This document shows, one piece after another, positions 36,913 through 46,479 of a stretch of DNA of 64,000 nt; the first letter of the stretch is position 1; every line of letters begins with the position of its first letter. A program made the translations under genes and the position numbers. Source of the stretch: Achromobacter ruhlandii (lineage in GTDB: Bacteria > Pseudomonadota > Gammaproteobacteria > Burkholderiales > Burkholderiaceae_B); the NCBI RefSeq assembly GCF_902859695.1, contig NZ_CADIJL010000007.1, positions 62,001 to 126,000 of the forward strand, in the 5' to 3' direction. The notes beneath the pieces are model-generated. The model made no database searches and had not been told where the DNA came from. It saw only the letters and a program-made list of their open reading frames with translations.

Positions 36913-38985
36913 TCAAGGCCGCTCCGGGCGCGATGGCAGTTGGTGCTGCACCTGGTAGTTGATCTGCCATTGCAGCAGCGGGCCGTAGGCGTCGAGCCGG
37001 GCCAGTTCGGCGGCCTGCTCCGGCGTGGCGTCGCGCTCGTCCGCCAGCGCCAGGCCGGTGCCGTCCGCCCACGGCCGGATGCGGCCGGGACGGTCGCGCT
37101 GGTAAGCGCCCTCGCGCGTGATCAGCAGGCGCGGATTGTTGAAGCCGAAGCACCACTGCGGGTCTGGCCGCGCGGCCAGCAGGTCGCAGCCGCTGCGGAA
37201 ATAGGGCGTGTCCGGCAGGCTCAGGTGATAGAGCGTCGGCAGGATGTCCTTGTGGCTGCCGGGACGCGACGGGTCATAGGTCGATTGCCCCCGATAGGCG
37301 GGTGGGACATACAGGTAGAACGGCACCGCGTGTGCCAGCACGGCGTCGCTGTCGAGCGCATAGTCGACGCCCAGGATGTTGTGGTCGCCGGTGACGGCGA
37401 CAATGGTGCGGGCACCGCTCGGCGAGGCCTTCAGACCGGTCAGGAAGCGGCCCAATTGATCATTCGCGTAGCGCAACGTGTCGAAGGCTTCGTCCAGGCC
37501 GGTCCAGTTGGCGTAGTAGGGCAGCCGTTCGATCTCGCCCAGGTCGAGGCCGCCGCGTTGGCCGCCCTCGGGCACCAGGAAGGGCGGATGGTGGGTGGTG
37601 GACAGGGCCATGATGAGCAGGCGCTCGCCGTCGCGGTCGGCCCGCGCCAGTCGTTCGCCGATATAGCGGAACATGTATTCGTCCGGCACGCCCCAGACGC
37701 CGGGCTGCGCCTCGGGGTAGTGCTGCCGCAACCCCAACTGGTCGACGAACTCCTGCGCGCCCAGATGGCTGGCGAAGCGGCCCAGGTTGCGCCAGGTGGC
37801 CGTGCCCGAGGTGACGAACACCACGCGGTAGCCACGCGCCAGGAACGGCGCGAAGGCGTTGCTGGCGAAGGTGGCGCTGGCCGCCGACGACTGGCTCGTG
37901 GCAGGTATCGGGCTGCGCACCAGCAGGCGGCTGAGGCTGTCGATGGTGCCGTTGCCCTCTGACAGGAAGCGGTCGAAGCGCCAGTCCTCGCGCCAGTGCG
38001 GCCGCAGCGCGCCCAGCAGGTCGCGGCCGGGGCGGTCGTACATGTTCATGTGGTGGCCCATGCTTTCCATGACCTGCAGCACGATGTGCGGCGGCCGTTC
38101 GCGCGCCCGCGGGTTGGCGCCGGTCGTGGCCATGAAGGGCCTCAGGCCGTGGTCCGGCCGACCCAGGAAGCGCAGGTAGAGCCGCGCGCCCTCCTCGTCG
38201 GTGACGTTCGTGAAGCGCTTGTCGTTGTCGCGCTCGGACAGCGCCCAGAAAAAAGCCGAAATGCCGTTGGGCGCGATGTCGTTGAGCAGCCGCAGCGAGG
38301 AAATGCCCGTGTCGTCCTTGTTGAGCGGGAAGGTGCCGAGCGAGCCGCGGCAGGCCAGCACGGTCACGCCCAGGATCAGCAGCATCCGCAAGGCGCTGGG
38401 CGCCAGCGGCCGCCGCGCCAGGCGCGCGCGCAGCACCCGGGCGCGCCAGCGGCACGCCAGCCAACTGGTCGCGGCCAGCACCGCCGCCAGCAGCGCCAGC
38501 GTGCGCAGCACCGGATAGCCGTGCCACAACGTCGCCACGATGGCGCGGGTGTCGTCATCGATCAGGCCGAACACGAAGATGTCGATCGAGCGCGAGAAGG
38601 TGGCGAAGTAGCACACGCTCACCACCGTGCTGGCGGCGAACAGCGTCGCCATCACGGCGCCCAGGTAGGGCAGGCAACGCAGCCACAGCGCCTGCGCCGC
38701 CGGCCGCGCGGCCAGCAGCAGGGCGGCCAGCAGCGGCGCGGAGAACGCGATGGCCGCGACCTTGATGTCGAACAGCAGGCCGATCGCCAGGGTGCGGTTG
38801 ATGTCCTGCGGCAAAGCGGCGTAGGCGCCCGGCGGCGCATAGGTCGCCAGCAGGTAGACGCGGCCGGCGCCTTGCGCCAGCACCGAGACCAGCCACGGCG
38901 CCAGCAGGATCAGGAAGGAACGCTGGAAGTTGATGAACCAGGCTTGCCAGGCGTCCGCGGAACGGAAGCGCTTCATCTGCGTCAT
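36913..38985 (-). CDS. LTA-synthase / phosphoethanolamine-transferase-like membrane sulfatase-fold enzyme
   Basis: About 690 aa. Five predicted transmembrane helices fill the first 230 residues (FLILLAPWLVSVLAQ, LLFDIKVAAIAFSAPLLAALLL, LPYLGAVMATLFAASTVVSVCYFA, LRTLALLAAVLAAT, LRMLLILGVTVLA). A periplasmic alkaline-phosphatase-fold domain follows, with HIVLQVMESMG (metal Glu region), NGTIDSLSRLLV (nucleophile Thr candidate), STTHHPPFL and VAVTGDHNILG (metal Asp-His). These are traits of the LtaS/MdoB family, which transfers phosphoglycerol or phosphoethanolamine to envelope glycans or lipids. The start could also be 39063. The acceptor is unknown; the opgB/eptA-like role is inference. Confidence 0.82.
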   Translation of the reverse strand: MTQMKRFRSADAWQAWFINFQRSFLILLAPWLVSVLAQGAGRVYLLATYAPPGAYAALPQDINRTLAIGLLFDIKVAAIAFSAPLLAALLLAARPAAQALWLRCLPYLGAVMATLFAASTVVSVCYFATFSRSIDIFVFGLIDDDTRAIVATLWHGYPVLRTLALLAAVLAATSWLACRWRARVLRARLARRPLAPSALRMLLILGVTVLACRGSLGTFPLNKDDTGISSLRLLNDIAPNGISAFFWALSERDNDKRFTNVTDEEGARLYLRFLGRPDHGLRPFMATTGANPRARERPPHIVLQVMESMGHHMNMYDRPGRDLLGALRPHWREDWRFDRFLSEGNGTIDSLSRLLVRSPIPATSQSSAASATFASNAFAPFLARGYRVVFVTSGTATWRNLGRFASHLGAQEFVDQLGLRQHYPEAQPGVWGVPDEYMFRYIGERLARADRDGERLLIMALSTTHHPPFLVPEGGQRGGLDLGEIERLPYYANWTGLDEAFDTLRYANDQLGRFLTGLKASPSGARTIVAVTGDHNILGVDYALDSDAVLAHAVPFYLYVPPAYRGQSTYDPSRPGSHKDILPTLYHLSLPDTPYFRSGCDLLAARPDPQWCFGFNNPRLLITREGAYQRDRPGRIRPWADGTGLALADERDATPEQAAELARLDAYGPLLQWQINYQVQHQLPSRPERP

Positions 38986-39225
38986 GAAAGAAATGCGGGG
39001 CGTTGCCGCGAAACGGCGGCAACAGGCCGCGCCCGCCGTCGGGACGGTGGGTACGGGGTTCATTCGCAGGGGAGCTCGGAGCCGTGCGGGGATGCAGGCC
39101 GCAATCTACAGGAGGGGCAACGCGAATCTATGAAGGTTTGTATAGAACTTGTAGCGGGCTGCCCAGACCATCGGCCGGTGCGTTGGTCTGAAAAGGCCGG
39201 CATGTCCGCGGGCGAACCGCATTTG

Positions 39226-40152
39226 TCAGTCTTGTTCAGGGGTCAACAGGCGCGCGGTGGCCGCGGCCTGCTGCACCAGCCAGCGCGTCACGATCTCGGC
39301 GTCGGGGGTGCTGCGGCGCGCATTGCGCACCAGCCAGTAGGCATGCTCGGTGGCATCGGCCGGCTGGCCGTCGACCGCGGCCAGGCGCCGGTCCGCCAAC
39401 ATCGGCGCGATCAGCGCCAGCCGCCCGAGCGCGATGCCATGGCCGGCCAGCGCCGCATGCACGATCTGGTCGTACTGGTTGAAGCGCAACATGCCCTTGG
39501 GCCGCACCCGGCCCAGGCCGCGCGCGTTGAGCCATTCCGACCATTGCAGCCAGGGGCGGGTGGGGTCGTCGAATTCCAGCAGCACGTGCCGCTGCAGCTC
39601 GCGCGCGTCCAGGGCGCGGGCCTTGAGCGAAGGATGCGCCACCGGCACCACCGACTCGCCGAACAGCCAGACGGCGCCGTCCGGCACCGTGTCGCGCAGG
39701 CTGTAGCGAATGGCGATGTCGACGCTCTCGCGATCGATGTCGATGACGCGGTTGTCGGCCGCGACGCGCACGTCGATATTGGGATAGGCGGCCTGGAAGT
39801 CGCCCAGCCGCGGCAGCAGCCAGAGCGAGGCCACGCCGATGGTGGTGGTGACGGTGACCGGGGTGCGGCGCTCCGGCGCGCGCAACTGCTCGGTCAGGTC
39901 GCCGAGCTGGCTCAGCCATCCGTCCGCCATGCGGAACAACTGTGCGCCCTCGGACGTGAACGAGACGCTGCGAAAGCCCCGCAACAGCAGCGGCACGCCC
40001 AGGTGCGCTTCCAGCGCGCGGATCTGCCGGCTGACGGCCGATTGCGTCACGTGCAGGTCCTGTGCCGCCAGCGTGATGCTCATGCGCCGGCCCACGGCGA
40101 CGAAGCCTCGCACCAGATCAAGCGGGGGAAGTTTGGCTAGCGGGTATGACAT
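39226..40152 (-). CDS. LysR-family transcriptional regulator (GcvA-like)
   Basis: A 308-aa LTTR. The N-terminal winged helix-turn-helix is PPLDLVRGFVAVGRRMSITLAAQDLHVTQSAVSRQIRALEAHLGVPLLLR (residues 9-58). The effector domain has the GcvA-like TVTTTIGVASLWLLPRLGDFQAAYPNIDVRV and VDIAIRY pattern. It is divergent from the DUF2917 and isomerase genes across 171 bp, so it may control them. The intergenic region contains AT-rich words near 40190 (CAATATAACGCC) but no clear LTTR box was identified. Confidence 0.9.
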   Translation of the reverse strand: MSYPLAKLPPLDLVRGFVAVGRRMSITLAAQDLHVTQSAVSRQIRALEAHLGVPLLLRGFRSVSFTSEGAQLFRMADGWLSQLGDLTEQLRAPERRTPVTVTTTIGVASLWLLPRLGDFQAAYPNIDVRVAADNRVIDIDRESVDIAIRYSLRDTVPDGAVWLFGESVVPVAHPSLKARALDARELQRHVLLEFDDPTRPWLQWSEWLNARGLGRVRPKGMLRFNQYDQIVHAALAGHGIALGRLALIAPMLADRRLAAVDGQPADATEHAYWLVRNARRSTPDAEIVTRWLVQQAAATARLLTPEQD

Positions 40153-40323
40153 GCGTAAAACTCATGCGTAGGCGGCGGAAATGTCGCTTGTGCAATATAA
40201 CGCCTGCGGCGTCCAATAGGACTCAGACGACGGGCGAAGCGGCAACACGCCAACCGCGCCCGGCACGCTGGACGCCGTTGCGGCGGAGGATGCGCCATGA
40301 TCCGGTTATGTTGCACTGCGGGA

Positions 40324-40554
40324 ATGTCATTTCATTTGACCCGGGGTTCGACTATGCTGCTCAAGCGTGCCTCGGGCCTGCGTATCGAGTGTCATGCCGG
40401 CACGGTCTGGTTGTCCGAATACCGTTGCCCGGACGACAGCGTGCTGCGGGCCGGCGAGTCCATCACGGTGGACAGCGATCGAGACGTCGTCCTCAGCGGC
40501 CTGCCGGATGCGCGGGTCGCCCTGGTTTCCCAGCCGTTGGAGCTTGTGCCATGA
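40324..40554 (+). CDS. DUF2917 domain protein
   Basis: A small (about 76 aa) beta-rich protein matching the DUF2917 style: LLKRASGLRIECHAGTVWLSEYRCPDDSVLRAGESITVDSDRDVVLSGLPDARVALV. The fold is probably a cupin-like half barrel. The start is either ATG 40324, which fits the usual domain N-terminus, or ATG 40297. It overlaps the next gene by 4 bp (ATGA), indicating coupling, and is divergent from the LysR gene. The function is unknown. Confidence 0.75.
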   Translation: MSFHLTRGSTMLLKRASGLRIECHAGTVWLSEYRCPDDSVLRAGESITVDSDRDVVLSGLPDARVALVSQPLELVP

Positions 40555-41195
40555 ATGCGCCCCTGTCCACCACGCCCCGCCTCGAGATGTGGTTCGATTT
40601 CGCCAGCCCCTACAGCTATCTGGCGATCGAGCGCATCGCCGGCCTGGCGGCGCAGGCGGACGTGCGCGTCGACCTGCGACCGTTCCTGTTGGGTCCGATC
40701 TTCCAGGCCCAGGGTTGGAATGACACGCCGTTCCGCCTGTTTCCCGGCAAGGGCGCCTACATGATGCGCGATATCGCGCGTCTGGCCGAAAAGTACGGCG
40801 TGCCCTACAACCGGCCGCGCCTGTTCCCGCGCATGAGCGTGCTGCCGGCGCGCATCGCGCTGCTGGGCGAGGACGAGCCCTGGGGCCGGGATTTCAGCCT
40901 GGCGGTGTTCCGCGCCAATTTCCAGCGCGACGAGGACATCCAGGCCGAGGACGTGGTGCACGCGTTGCTGACCGAGCTGTCGCTGGACGCCGACGGGCTG
41001 ATCGCGCGCGCCAAGTCGGAAGCCGCCAAGGAAGCGCTGCGCCGCCGGGTCGATGAGGCTCGTCACCTGGGCCTGTTCGGAGCGCCGACGTTCCTGGTGG
41101 ATGGCGAAATGTTCTGGGGCAACGACCGCCTCGAGGACGCGCTCGAATGGACCCGCCGCGCGCCCGTCAGCGCCTGGGCCCCCGCGGCCGGCTGA
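40551..41195 (+). CDS. DsbA-fold 2-hydroxychromene-2-carboxylate isomerase family protein
   Basis: A 214-aa thioredoxin-fold protein of the HCCA isomerase / kappa-class GST group: LEMWFDFASPYSYLAIERIAGLA (with the catalytic Ser-Pro-Tyr region), RPFLLGPIFQAQGWNDTPF, KGAYMMRDIARLAEKYGVPYNRP and LFGAPTFLVDGEMFWGNDRLEDALEW (cis-Pro region). Members isomerise glutathione adducts or ring-opened aromatics. It is co-translated with the DUF2917 gene. No aromatic ring-cleavage genes lie beside it, so the substrate is unknown. Confidence 0.87.
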   Translation: MNAPLSTTPRLEMWFDFASPYSYLAIERIAGLAAQADVRVDLRPFLLGPIFQAQGWNDTPFRLFPGKGAYMMRDIARLAEKYGVPYNRPRLFPRMSVLPARIALLGEDEPWGRDFSLAVFRANFQRDEDIQAEDVVHALLTELSLDADGLIARAKSEAAKEALRRRVDEARHLGLFGAPTFLVDGEMFWGNDRLEDALEWTRRAPVSAWAPAAG

Positions 41196-41274
41196 GGCCG
41201 CCAGGTCCGCTTTTCCTCCTGGCCGCGGCCTCGCGGCAATCTTGCAGAATTTCTCCGCCAACGCTTTTCCCACA

Positions 41275-41439
41275 ATGAAAAACAGCAGCAGTCCGCTACG
41301 TGGCGCACCCATGCCGGGTGGCCGTTCGTTCACGCAATTCCGCGCCGCGCGCATCCGCCGCGTGTCGTTCCAGTGGCAACAGCAGGTGACCTGTGGCGCC
41401 GAGCCGGCACCCAAGGGCGGCGGACCGCGGCGTTCCTGA
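41275..41439 (+). CDS. Possible 54-aa basic small protein
   Basis: A short frame from ATG 41275 with product rich in Arg, Gly and Ser (KNSSSPLRGAPMPGGRSFTQ, RAARIRRVSFQWQQQ). No ribosome-binding site is clear and no family is recognised. It fills most of a 280-bp gap between convergent genes. It may be a chance frame in GC-rich DNA; the rest of the gap shows nothing else. Confidence 0.2.
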   Translation: MKNSSSPLRGAPMPGGRSFTQFRAARIRRVSFQWQQQVTCGAEPAPKGGGPRRS

Positions 41440-41475
41440 CGCGCCACGCCCGCCGGGCGGCTCCGCAGGCCGGTT

Positions 41476-41853
41476 TCAGCCGCGCGAGACCGGGGCCACG
41501 TGGGCCCACTCGTCGTCGGAGTACAGCCGCGACCGCAGCAGGAAGCGTTGTCCTTCGGCGCTGTCGAGCGAAAACGCGCCGCCGCGTCCAGGCACCGCGT
41601 CGATGATGAGCTGAGTGTGCTCCCAGTAGGCGAACTGGTCTTCGCCCATGTAGAACGGGCAGCCCTCCAGTTCGCCCAGCAGCACGTCCGAGCCGCCCAC
41701 CATGAATTCACCCTGCGCGTAGCACATGGGCGAACTGCCGTCGCAGCAGCCGCCCGACTGGTGGAACATCAGCGGGCCGTGCTTGGCGCGCAAGGTTTCG
41801 ATCAGCGCGCGCGCCGCGTCGGTGGCGACCACGCGCGGAGTGGGTCCTGGCAT
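41476..41853 (-). CDS. DUF779 protein linked to aldehyde dehydrogenase
   Basis: About 125 aa from the ATG at 41853. Seen: VVATDAARALIETLRAKHGPLMFHQSGGCCDGSSPMCYAQGEFMVGGSDVLLGELEGCPFYMGEDQFAYWEHTQLIIDAVPGRGGAFSLDSAEGQRFLLRSRLYSDDE. The Cys-rich CCDGSSPMCY motif is diagnostic of DUF779. Genes of this family commonly sit beside AldB/AcoD-type aldehyde dehydrogenases, as here (88 bp downstream of it on the same strand). The function is unknown; metal binding or a helper role for the dehydrogenase is inference. Confidence 0.88.
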   Translation of the reverse strand: MPGPTPRVVATDAARALIETLRAKHGPLMFHQSGGCCDGSSPMCYAQGEFMVGGSDVLLGELEGCPFYMGEDQFAYWEHTQLIIDAVPGRGGAFSLDSAEGQRFLLRSRLYSDDEWAHVAPVSRG

Positions 41854-41941
41854 GATGCAACTCCCGCGACGCCACGCCGGCGCGGCGCGGCCGACCCGGC
41901 ATGGGTCGATCCGCGACGCACCGGCGGGCATCGCCCGTGGG

Positions 41942-43471
41942 TCAGAAGAAACCCAGTTTCTTGGGCGAGTAGCTCACCAGCAGGTTCTTGGTCTGCTGGT
42001 AGTGGTTGAGCATCATCTTGTGGTTCTCGCGGCCGATCCCGGACTGCTTGTAGCCGCCGAACGCGGCGTGCGCCGGATAGGCGTGGTAGCAGTTGGTCCA
42101 GACCCGCCCGGCCTTGATGGCGCGGCCCATGCGATAGCACGTGTTGGCGTCGCGCGACCAGACCCCCGCGCCCAGGCCGTAGAGCGTGTCGTTGGCCAGC
42201 GCCAGCGCGTCGTCGGCGTCCTTGAACGTGGTCACCGCCACCACCGGCCCGAAGATCTCTTCCTGGAACACGCGCATCTTGTTGTGGCCCTTGAAGACGG
42301 TGGGCTGCACGTAGTAGCCGCCTTCGAGCGCGCCCGGCAACTGCGCGCGCGCGCCGCCGGCCAGCACCGCCGCGCCCTCCTGCTTGCCGATGTCGAGGTA
42401 CGACAGGATCTTCTCCAGCTGCTCGGTGGAGGCCTGCGCGCCCAGCATGGTGTCGCCATCGAGCGGGTTGCCCTGCTTGATCTCGGCCACGCGCTTGAGC
42501 GCGCGCTCCATGAACCTGTCGTAGAGCGATTCCTGGATCAGCGCCCGGCTGGGGCAAGTGCAGACTTCGCCCTGGTTCAGCGCGAACATGACGAAGCCTT
42601 CGATGGCCTTGTCGAGGAAGTCGTCGTCCTGCGCCGCCACGTCGGCAAAGAAGATGTTGGGCGACTTGCCGCCCAGCTCCAGCGTCACGGGGATGATGTT
42701 CTGCGACGCGTACTGCATGATCAGGCGGCCCGTGGTGGTCTCGCCGGTGAAGGCGATCTTGGCGATGCGCTTGCTGGAGGCCAACGGTTTGCCCGCTTCC
42801 AGGCCGAAGCCGGTGACCACGTTGACCACGCCCGGCGGCAGCAGGTCGCCGATCAGTTCCATCAGCAGCAGGATGCCCAGCGGCGTCTGCTCGGCCGGTT
42901 TGAGCACCACGCAGTTGCCCGCCGCCAGCGCCGGCGCCAGCTTCCACGCGGCCATCAGGATGGGGAAGTTCCACGGGATGATCTGGCCGACCACGCCCAG
43001 CGGCTCGTTGAAGTGGTAGGCGACGGTGTCGTGGTCGATCTCGGACAGCCCGCCTTCCTGGCTGCGGATGCACGAGGCGAAGTAGCGGAAGTGGTCGATC
43101 GCCAGCGGGATGTCGGCGGCGCGGGCCTCGCGGATCGGCTTGCCGTTGTCCCAGGTCTCGGCGGTGGCCAGGCGTTCCAGGTTGGCCTCCATCACGTCGG
43201 CGATACGCATCAGGATCTGCGCGCGCTCGGCGGCCGGGGTCGCACCCCATTTGGGCGCGGCGCGATGCGCCGCATCCAGCGCCAGCTCGATGTCGCGCTC
43301 TTTCGAGCGGGCGTTGCGGGTCAGCACCTGGCCGGTGACCGGCGTGACGTTGTCGAAGTATTCGCCGTCGGCGGGCGCCTGCCATTTGCCGTCGATGAAG
43401 TTGTCATACTGCGTCCTGAGGTCCAGGCGCGTGCCATAGGATTCGGGGGTGACGCGGGTCGCGATGTCCAT
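41942..43471 (-). CDS. NAD(P)+-dependent aldehyde dehydrogenase (AldB/AcoD-like)
   Basis: A 509-aa ALDH oxidising an aliphatic aldehyde, probably acetaldehyde, to the acid. Catalytic residues: Glu266 in [14 protein letters not shown] and Cys304 in [12 protein letters not shown]. The Rossmann region has [38 protein letters not shown] and [16 protein letters not shown]. The extra Cys next to the catalytic one (CTC) and the length match E. coli AldB/Ralstonia AcoD. Expression should depend on sigma-54: a consensus -24/-12 element lies about 53 bp upstream and an AcoR-type activator is divergent. The start at 43471 fits the family. Confidence 0.93.
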   Translation of the reverse strand: MDIATRVTPESYGTRLDLRTQYDNFIDGKWQAPADGEYFDNVTPVTGQVLTRNARSKERDIELALDAAHRAAPKWGATPAAERAQILMRIADVMEANLERLATAETWDNGKPIREARAADIPLAIDHFRYFASCIRSQEGGLSEIDHDTVAYHFNEPLGVVGQIIPWNFPILMAAWKLAPALAAGNCVVLKPAEQTPLGILLLMELIGDLLPPGVVNVVTGFGLEAGKPLASSKRIAKIAFTGETTTGRLIMQYASQNIIPVTLELGGKSPNIFFADVAAQDDDFLDKAIEGFVMFALNQGEVCTCPSRALIQESLYDRFMERALKRVAEIKQGNPLDGDTMLGAQASTEQLEKILSYLDIGKQEGAAVLAGGARAQLPGALEGGYYVQPTVFKGHNKMRVFQEEIFGPVVAVTTFKDADDALALANDTLYGLGAGVWSRDANTCYRMGRAIKAGRVWTNCYHAYPAHAAFGGYKQSGIGRENHKMMLNHYQQTKNLLVSYSPKKLGFF

Positions 43472-43523
43472 GCTTGTCTCCGTATAGTCGGTGTAACGGC
43501 AGTCGGGTGCCTGCTTCGTATCA

Positions 43524-43539
43524 AGCAAACCGCGTGCCA
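43524..43539 (-). promoter_or_regulatory. Sigma-54 (-24/-12) promoter of the aldehyde dehydrogenase
   Basis: Minus-strand reading TGGCAC-N5-TTGCT (TGGCACGCGGTTTGCT), a full match to the sigma-54 consensus with correct GG/GC spacing. It lies about 53 bp before the ATG at 43471, between that gene and the divergent sigma-54 activator. Confidence 0.88.
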
Positions 43540-43635
43540 TGTCGGGGGACGCGGCTGGACAAGCGCGCATGCCGCGTGCGAAAGTAGATTGCCACGCGCC
43601 GGCAGGGGCGTGGGCGGCGTTTCGCCGCTACCGGG

Positions 43636-43673
43636 TGTCGCGTTTCGCGACACTGTCGCGGAACAGGTGTCGC
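43636..43673. promoter_or_regulatory. Likely upstream activator site for the sigma-54 regulator
   Basis: A perfect palindrome TGTCGCG-TTT-CGCGACA (43636-43652), followed by two further TGTCGC half-sites at 43654-43659 and 43668-43673. They lie about 100-150 bp upstream of the -24/-12 element, the usual place for an enhancer-binding protein site, and directly before the regulator's own ATG, so autoregulation is also plausible. Confidence 0.7.
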
Positions 43674-43697
43674 AGAACACCGTCCAAGGAGACATGC

Positions 43698-45581
43698 ATG
43701 GCCACTCAATCCGGTCGGCACCCGCTGACGCAAGCGCGCCAGCTGTTCAACCAGCAGGGCGTGGTGCCCGGCGGCCTGGTCGCCGAACCCATCCTGCGAT
43801 CCTGGCGCCGCTGCGCCGACCTGGGTTTCGACATGCGCGGCAAGCGCCGCGCCGAGCCCATGACCGCCGCCGAACTGCGCGAGGCACGCCAGCGCAACGA
43901 GGCCTTGCGGCGGCTGTCCGAACCCGCCATGTCGCTGCTGCGCCGCGAAGGCGGCAGCGACGGCCTGGTGATCCTGTCGGACGCCCAGGGCCTGGTGCTG
44001 GACAGCGACGGCGACATCGATTTCGCGCAACGCGCCTCGCGCGTCGCGCTGATGCCCGGGGCGGCCTGGGACGAGGCCGGCGCGGGCACCAACGCCATCG
44101 GCACGGCGCTGGTGGAAGGCCGTTCACTGGTGGTGCACGGCGCCGAACACTATTTCGAACCCAACCGCATCCTGACCTGCGCCGCGGTGCCGATCACCGA
44201 CAGCGAAGGGCGCATGCTGGGCGTGCTGGATCTTTCCAGCCCCGCGCGCGAGGTGCGCCCCGACGTGCTGGCGCTGGTGCGGGCCGCCGTCGACCTGATC
44301 GAGCACCGGCTGTTCGACAGCGCGCACGAATCCTGCGCGGTGCTGCGCCTGCATGCCGACCGTTCCGCGTTGGGCACGCCGGGCGAGGCCTTGCTGGCCT
44401 TCGAGGGCGACCTGCTGGTGGGCGCCAACCGCCGCGCCATGCAGGTGCTGGGCCTGGCGTCCACGGCGCTGGGCGTCTATCGCTACGCCGACCTGTTCGA
44501 GGGCGTCATGGAACAGGCGCCCGACGCGGCCGGGCGGGTGCAGGCGCGCGGCGGCGCGGTCTACCACGCGCGCCTGCGCCTGCCCCGGTCGCGGCCGACG
44601 GTCGCCCCGCAACCGGCGCTGCGCCTGCCGGCCACGGCCGCGCTGCCGGCGCCCCAGACCCAGCGCGATGCCGCCAGCTTCGACGCGGCCACGCTGGGCG
44701 CGCTGGCGCGCGCGGTGCATCTGTCGGACGCGGGCGTATCGATTCTGCTGCAGGGCGAGACCGGCGCGGGCAAGGAGGTCTTCGCGCGCCAGTTGCATGC
44801 GCGCAGCCGGCGCGCGGCCGGCCCGTTCGTGGCGGTCAATTGCGCCGCGCTGCCCGAAAGCCTGATCGAATCCGAACTGTTCGGCTATGAAGACGGCGCC
44901 TTCACCGGCGCGCGCCGCCAGGGCAGCAAGGGCCTGCTGCGGCAGGCGCATGGGGGCGTGCTGTTCCTGGACGAGATCGGCGACATGCCGCTGGCGCTGC
45001 AGGCGCGCCTGTTGCGGGTGCTGCAATCGCGCGAGGTGTCGCCGCTGGGCGCGGCGCGGCCGGTGGCGGTGGACTTCGCGCTGGTGTGCGCGACCCATCG
45101 CGCGCTGGCGCATGATGGCCCGGACGCGCCGGTGCGCCCTGATCTGTACTTCCGTATCGCCGAATACACCGTGACGCTCGCGCCGCTGCGCGCCCGCCCC
45201 GACCTGCGCGAATTACTGCGCACGCTATGGGCCGCGCAGGGCAGCGGGCCGGCGCTGCCGGGCGGCATCGAGGACGCGCTGGCGCAATACGCCTGGCCCG
45301 GCAACTATCGCCAGATGGCCGCGGTGCTGCGCACGCTGCACGTGCTGGCGGGCGCGTCCGGCAGGGTCGATGAAGAAATGCTGCCGGCGGACATCCGCGG
45401 CATGCCGGCGGCGCCGGCGTCCGCCGGCGCGCCCAGCCTGCAGGCCATGGCCGACGAGGCGATCCGCGCGGCGCTGGCCGCGCACGCCGGCAACGTCAGC
45501 GCCGCGGCGCGCGCCCTGGGCGTGCATCGCAGCACGTTGTACCGACGCGCGGCGGCGCTGGGGCTGGCACGGCCGGGTTGA
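43698..45581 (+). CDS. Sigma-54-dependent Fis-family activator, AcoR type
   Basis: A 627-aa enhancer-binding protein. The N-terminal part (about residues 20-210) is a GAF-containing sensor as in AcoR ([62 protein letters not shown]). The AAA+ domain has Walker A GETGAGKE near 353, the sigma-54-contact GAFTGA near 400 and Walker [13 protein letters not shown]. The C-terminus is a Fis-type HTH ([19 protein letters not shown]). The divergent aldehyde dehydrogenase with its sigma-54 promoter is the evident target. The ligand is possibly acetaldehyde or a related alcohol, inferred from the target. Confidence 0.92.
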   Translation: MATQSGRHPLTQARQLFNQQGVVPGGLVAEPILRSWRRCADLGFDMRGKRRAEPMTAAELREARQRNEALRRLSEPAMSLLRREGGSDGLVILSDAQGLVLDSDGDIDFAQRASRVALMPGAAWDEAGAGTNAIGTALVEGRSLVVHGAEHYFEPNRILTCAAVPITDSEGRMLGVLDLSSPAREVRPDVLALVRAAVDLIEHRLFDSAHESCAVLRLHADRSALGTPGEALLAFEGDLLVGANRRAMQVLGLASTALGVYRYADLFEGVMEQAPDAAGRVQARGGAVYHARLRLPRSRPTVAPQPALRLPATAALPAPQTQRDAASFDAATLGALARAVHLSDAGVSILLQGETGAGKEVFARQLHARSRRAAGPFVAVNCAALPESLIESELFGYEDGAFTGARRQGSKGLLRQAHGGVLFLDEIGDMPLALQARLLRVLQSREVSPLGAARPVAVDFALVCATHRALAHDGPDAPVRPDLYFRIAEYTVTLAPLRARPDLRELLRTLWAAQGSGPALPGGIEDALAQYAWPGNYRQMAAVLRTLHVLAGASGRVDEEMLPADIRGMPAAPASAGAPSLQAMADEAIRAALAAHAGNVSAAARALGVHRSTLYRRAAALGLARPG

Positions 45582-45589
45582 ATCGACGC

Positions 45590-45636
45590 GCATGCAAGAG
45601 CACGCATGCAACAACACGCATGCATGAACATGCAAA
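45590..45636 (+). repeat. 14-bp repeats of a GCATGC palindrome
   Basis: GCATGCAA at 45590 and 45604 and GCATGCAT at 45618 recur with exact 14-bp spacing and share a trailing ARCAC. A partial CATGCAAA follows at 45629. The array is in the convergent gap between the sigma-54 activator and trpC. Each GCATGC is self-complementary. The function is unknown. Confidence 0.65.
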
Positions 45637-45690
45637 GACGCCGTGGCGCGCCGCGCCCCGTGCCGTGCATGGCGCGGGACCGGCGGCGGT

Positions 45691-46479
45691 TCAGCCGACC
45701 ACGCGGGCCAGCTCGGCGCCCGGGTCCTGGGCGCGCATGAAGGCCTCGCCCACCAGGAAGGCGTCGACCTTGTGCGCTCGCATCAGCTTCACGTCTTCCG
45801 GCTTGAGGATGCCGCTTTCCGTCACCACGCGCTTGCCGGCGGGAATGCGCGGCAGCAGGTCCAGCGTGTTCTGCAGGCTGGTCTCGAAGGTGCGCAGGTT
45901 GCGGTTGTTGATGCCCAGCAGCGGCGTCTTCAGCGTCAGCGCGATGTCCAGTTCCTGGGCGTCGTGCACTTCCACCAGCACGTCCATGCCCAGTTCCATG
46001 GCCAGCGTTTCCATCTCGCGCAGCTGCGTGGGCGTGAGCGCGGCGACGATCAGCAGCACGCAGTCGGCGCCCATCGCGCGGGCGGCGATGATCTGGTAGG
46101 GATCGATCACGAAGTCCTTGCGCAGCACCGGCAGCGAGCAGGCGGCGCGCGCCTGGCGCAGGTGGTCGTGCGAGCCCTGGAAGAACTGCACGTCGGTCAG
46201 CACCGACAGGCAGGCGGCGCCATGCACGGCATAGGAGGCCGCGATTTCAGCGGGCTGAAAGGTCTCGCGCAGCACGCCCTTGGACGGCGACGCTTTCTTG
46301 ATTTCGGCGATGACGCCGGCCTTGCCCTGCGAGATCTTGTCTTCGATGGCCTGGGCAAAGCCGCGCACGTCCTGGCGCGCCTGCGCTTCGCGCAGGACTT
46401 CGGCTTCGCTGCGCATCTGGCGCGCGGCGGCGACTTCCTCGGCCTTGACGGCGAGGATCTTCGCGAGAATATCGTTCAT
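45691..46479 (-). CDS. trpC: Indole-3-glycerol-phosphate synthase TrpC
   Basis: A 262-aa TIM-barrel enzyme closing the indole ring in tryptophan synthesis. Seen: [50 protein letters not shown] (catalytic Lys region), [53 protein letters not shown] and [12 protein letters not shown]. It is monofunctional, without a fused TrpF. The start overlaps the trpD stop by 4 bp (ATGA); it is last in trpEGDC. Confidence 0.96.
   Translation of the reverse strand: MNDILAKILAVKAEEVAAARQMRSEAEVLREAQARQDVRGFAQAIEDKISQGKAGVIAEIKKASPSKGVLRETFQPAEIAASYAVHGAACLSVLTDVQFFQGSHDHLRQARAACSLPVLRKDFVIDPYQIIAARAMGADCVLLIVAALTPTQLREMETLAMELGMDVLVEVHDAQELDIALTLKTPLLGINNRNLRTFETSLQNTLDLLPRIPAGKRVVTESGILKPEDVKLMRAHKVDAFLVGEAFMRAQDPGAELARVVG

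Noticed and set aside
41726..44890. 1054-codon plus-strand frame across the aldehyde dehydrogenase and activator
   Set aside because: Spans two divergent real genes and their promoter region; no domain.
45590..45636. CRISPR or plasmid iteron array
   Set aside because: Repeats are 14 bp apart with no spacers of CRISPR length, and no replication gene is nearby.
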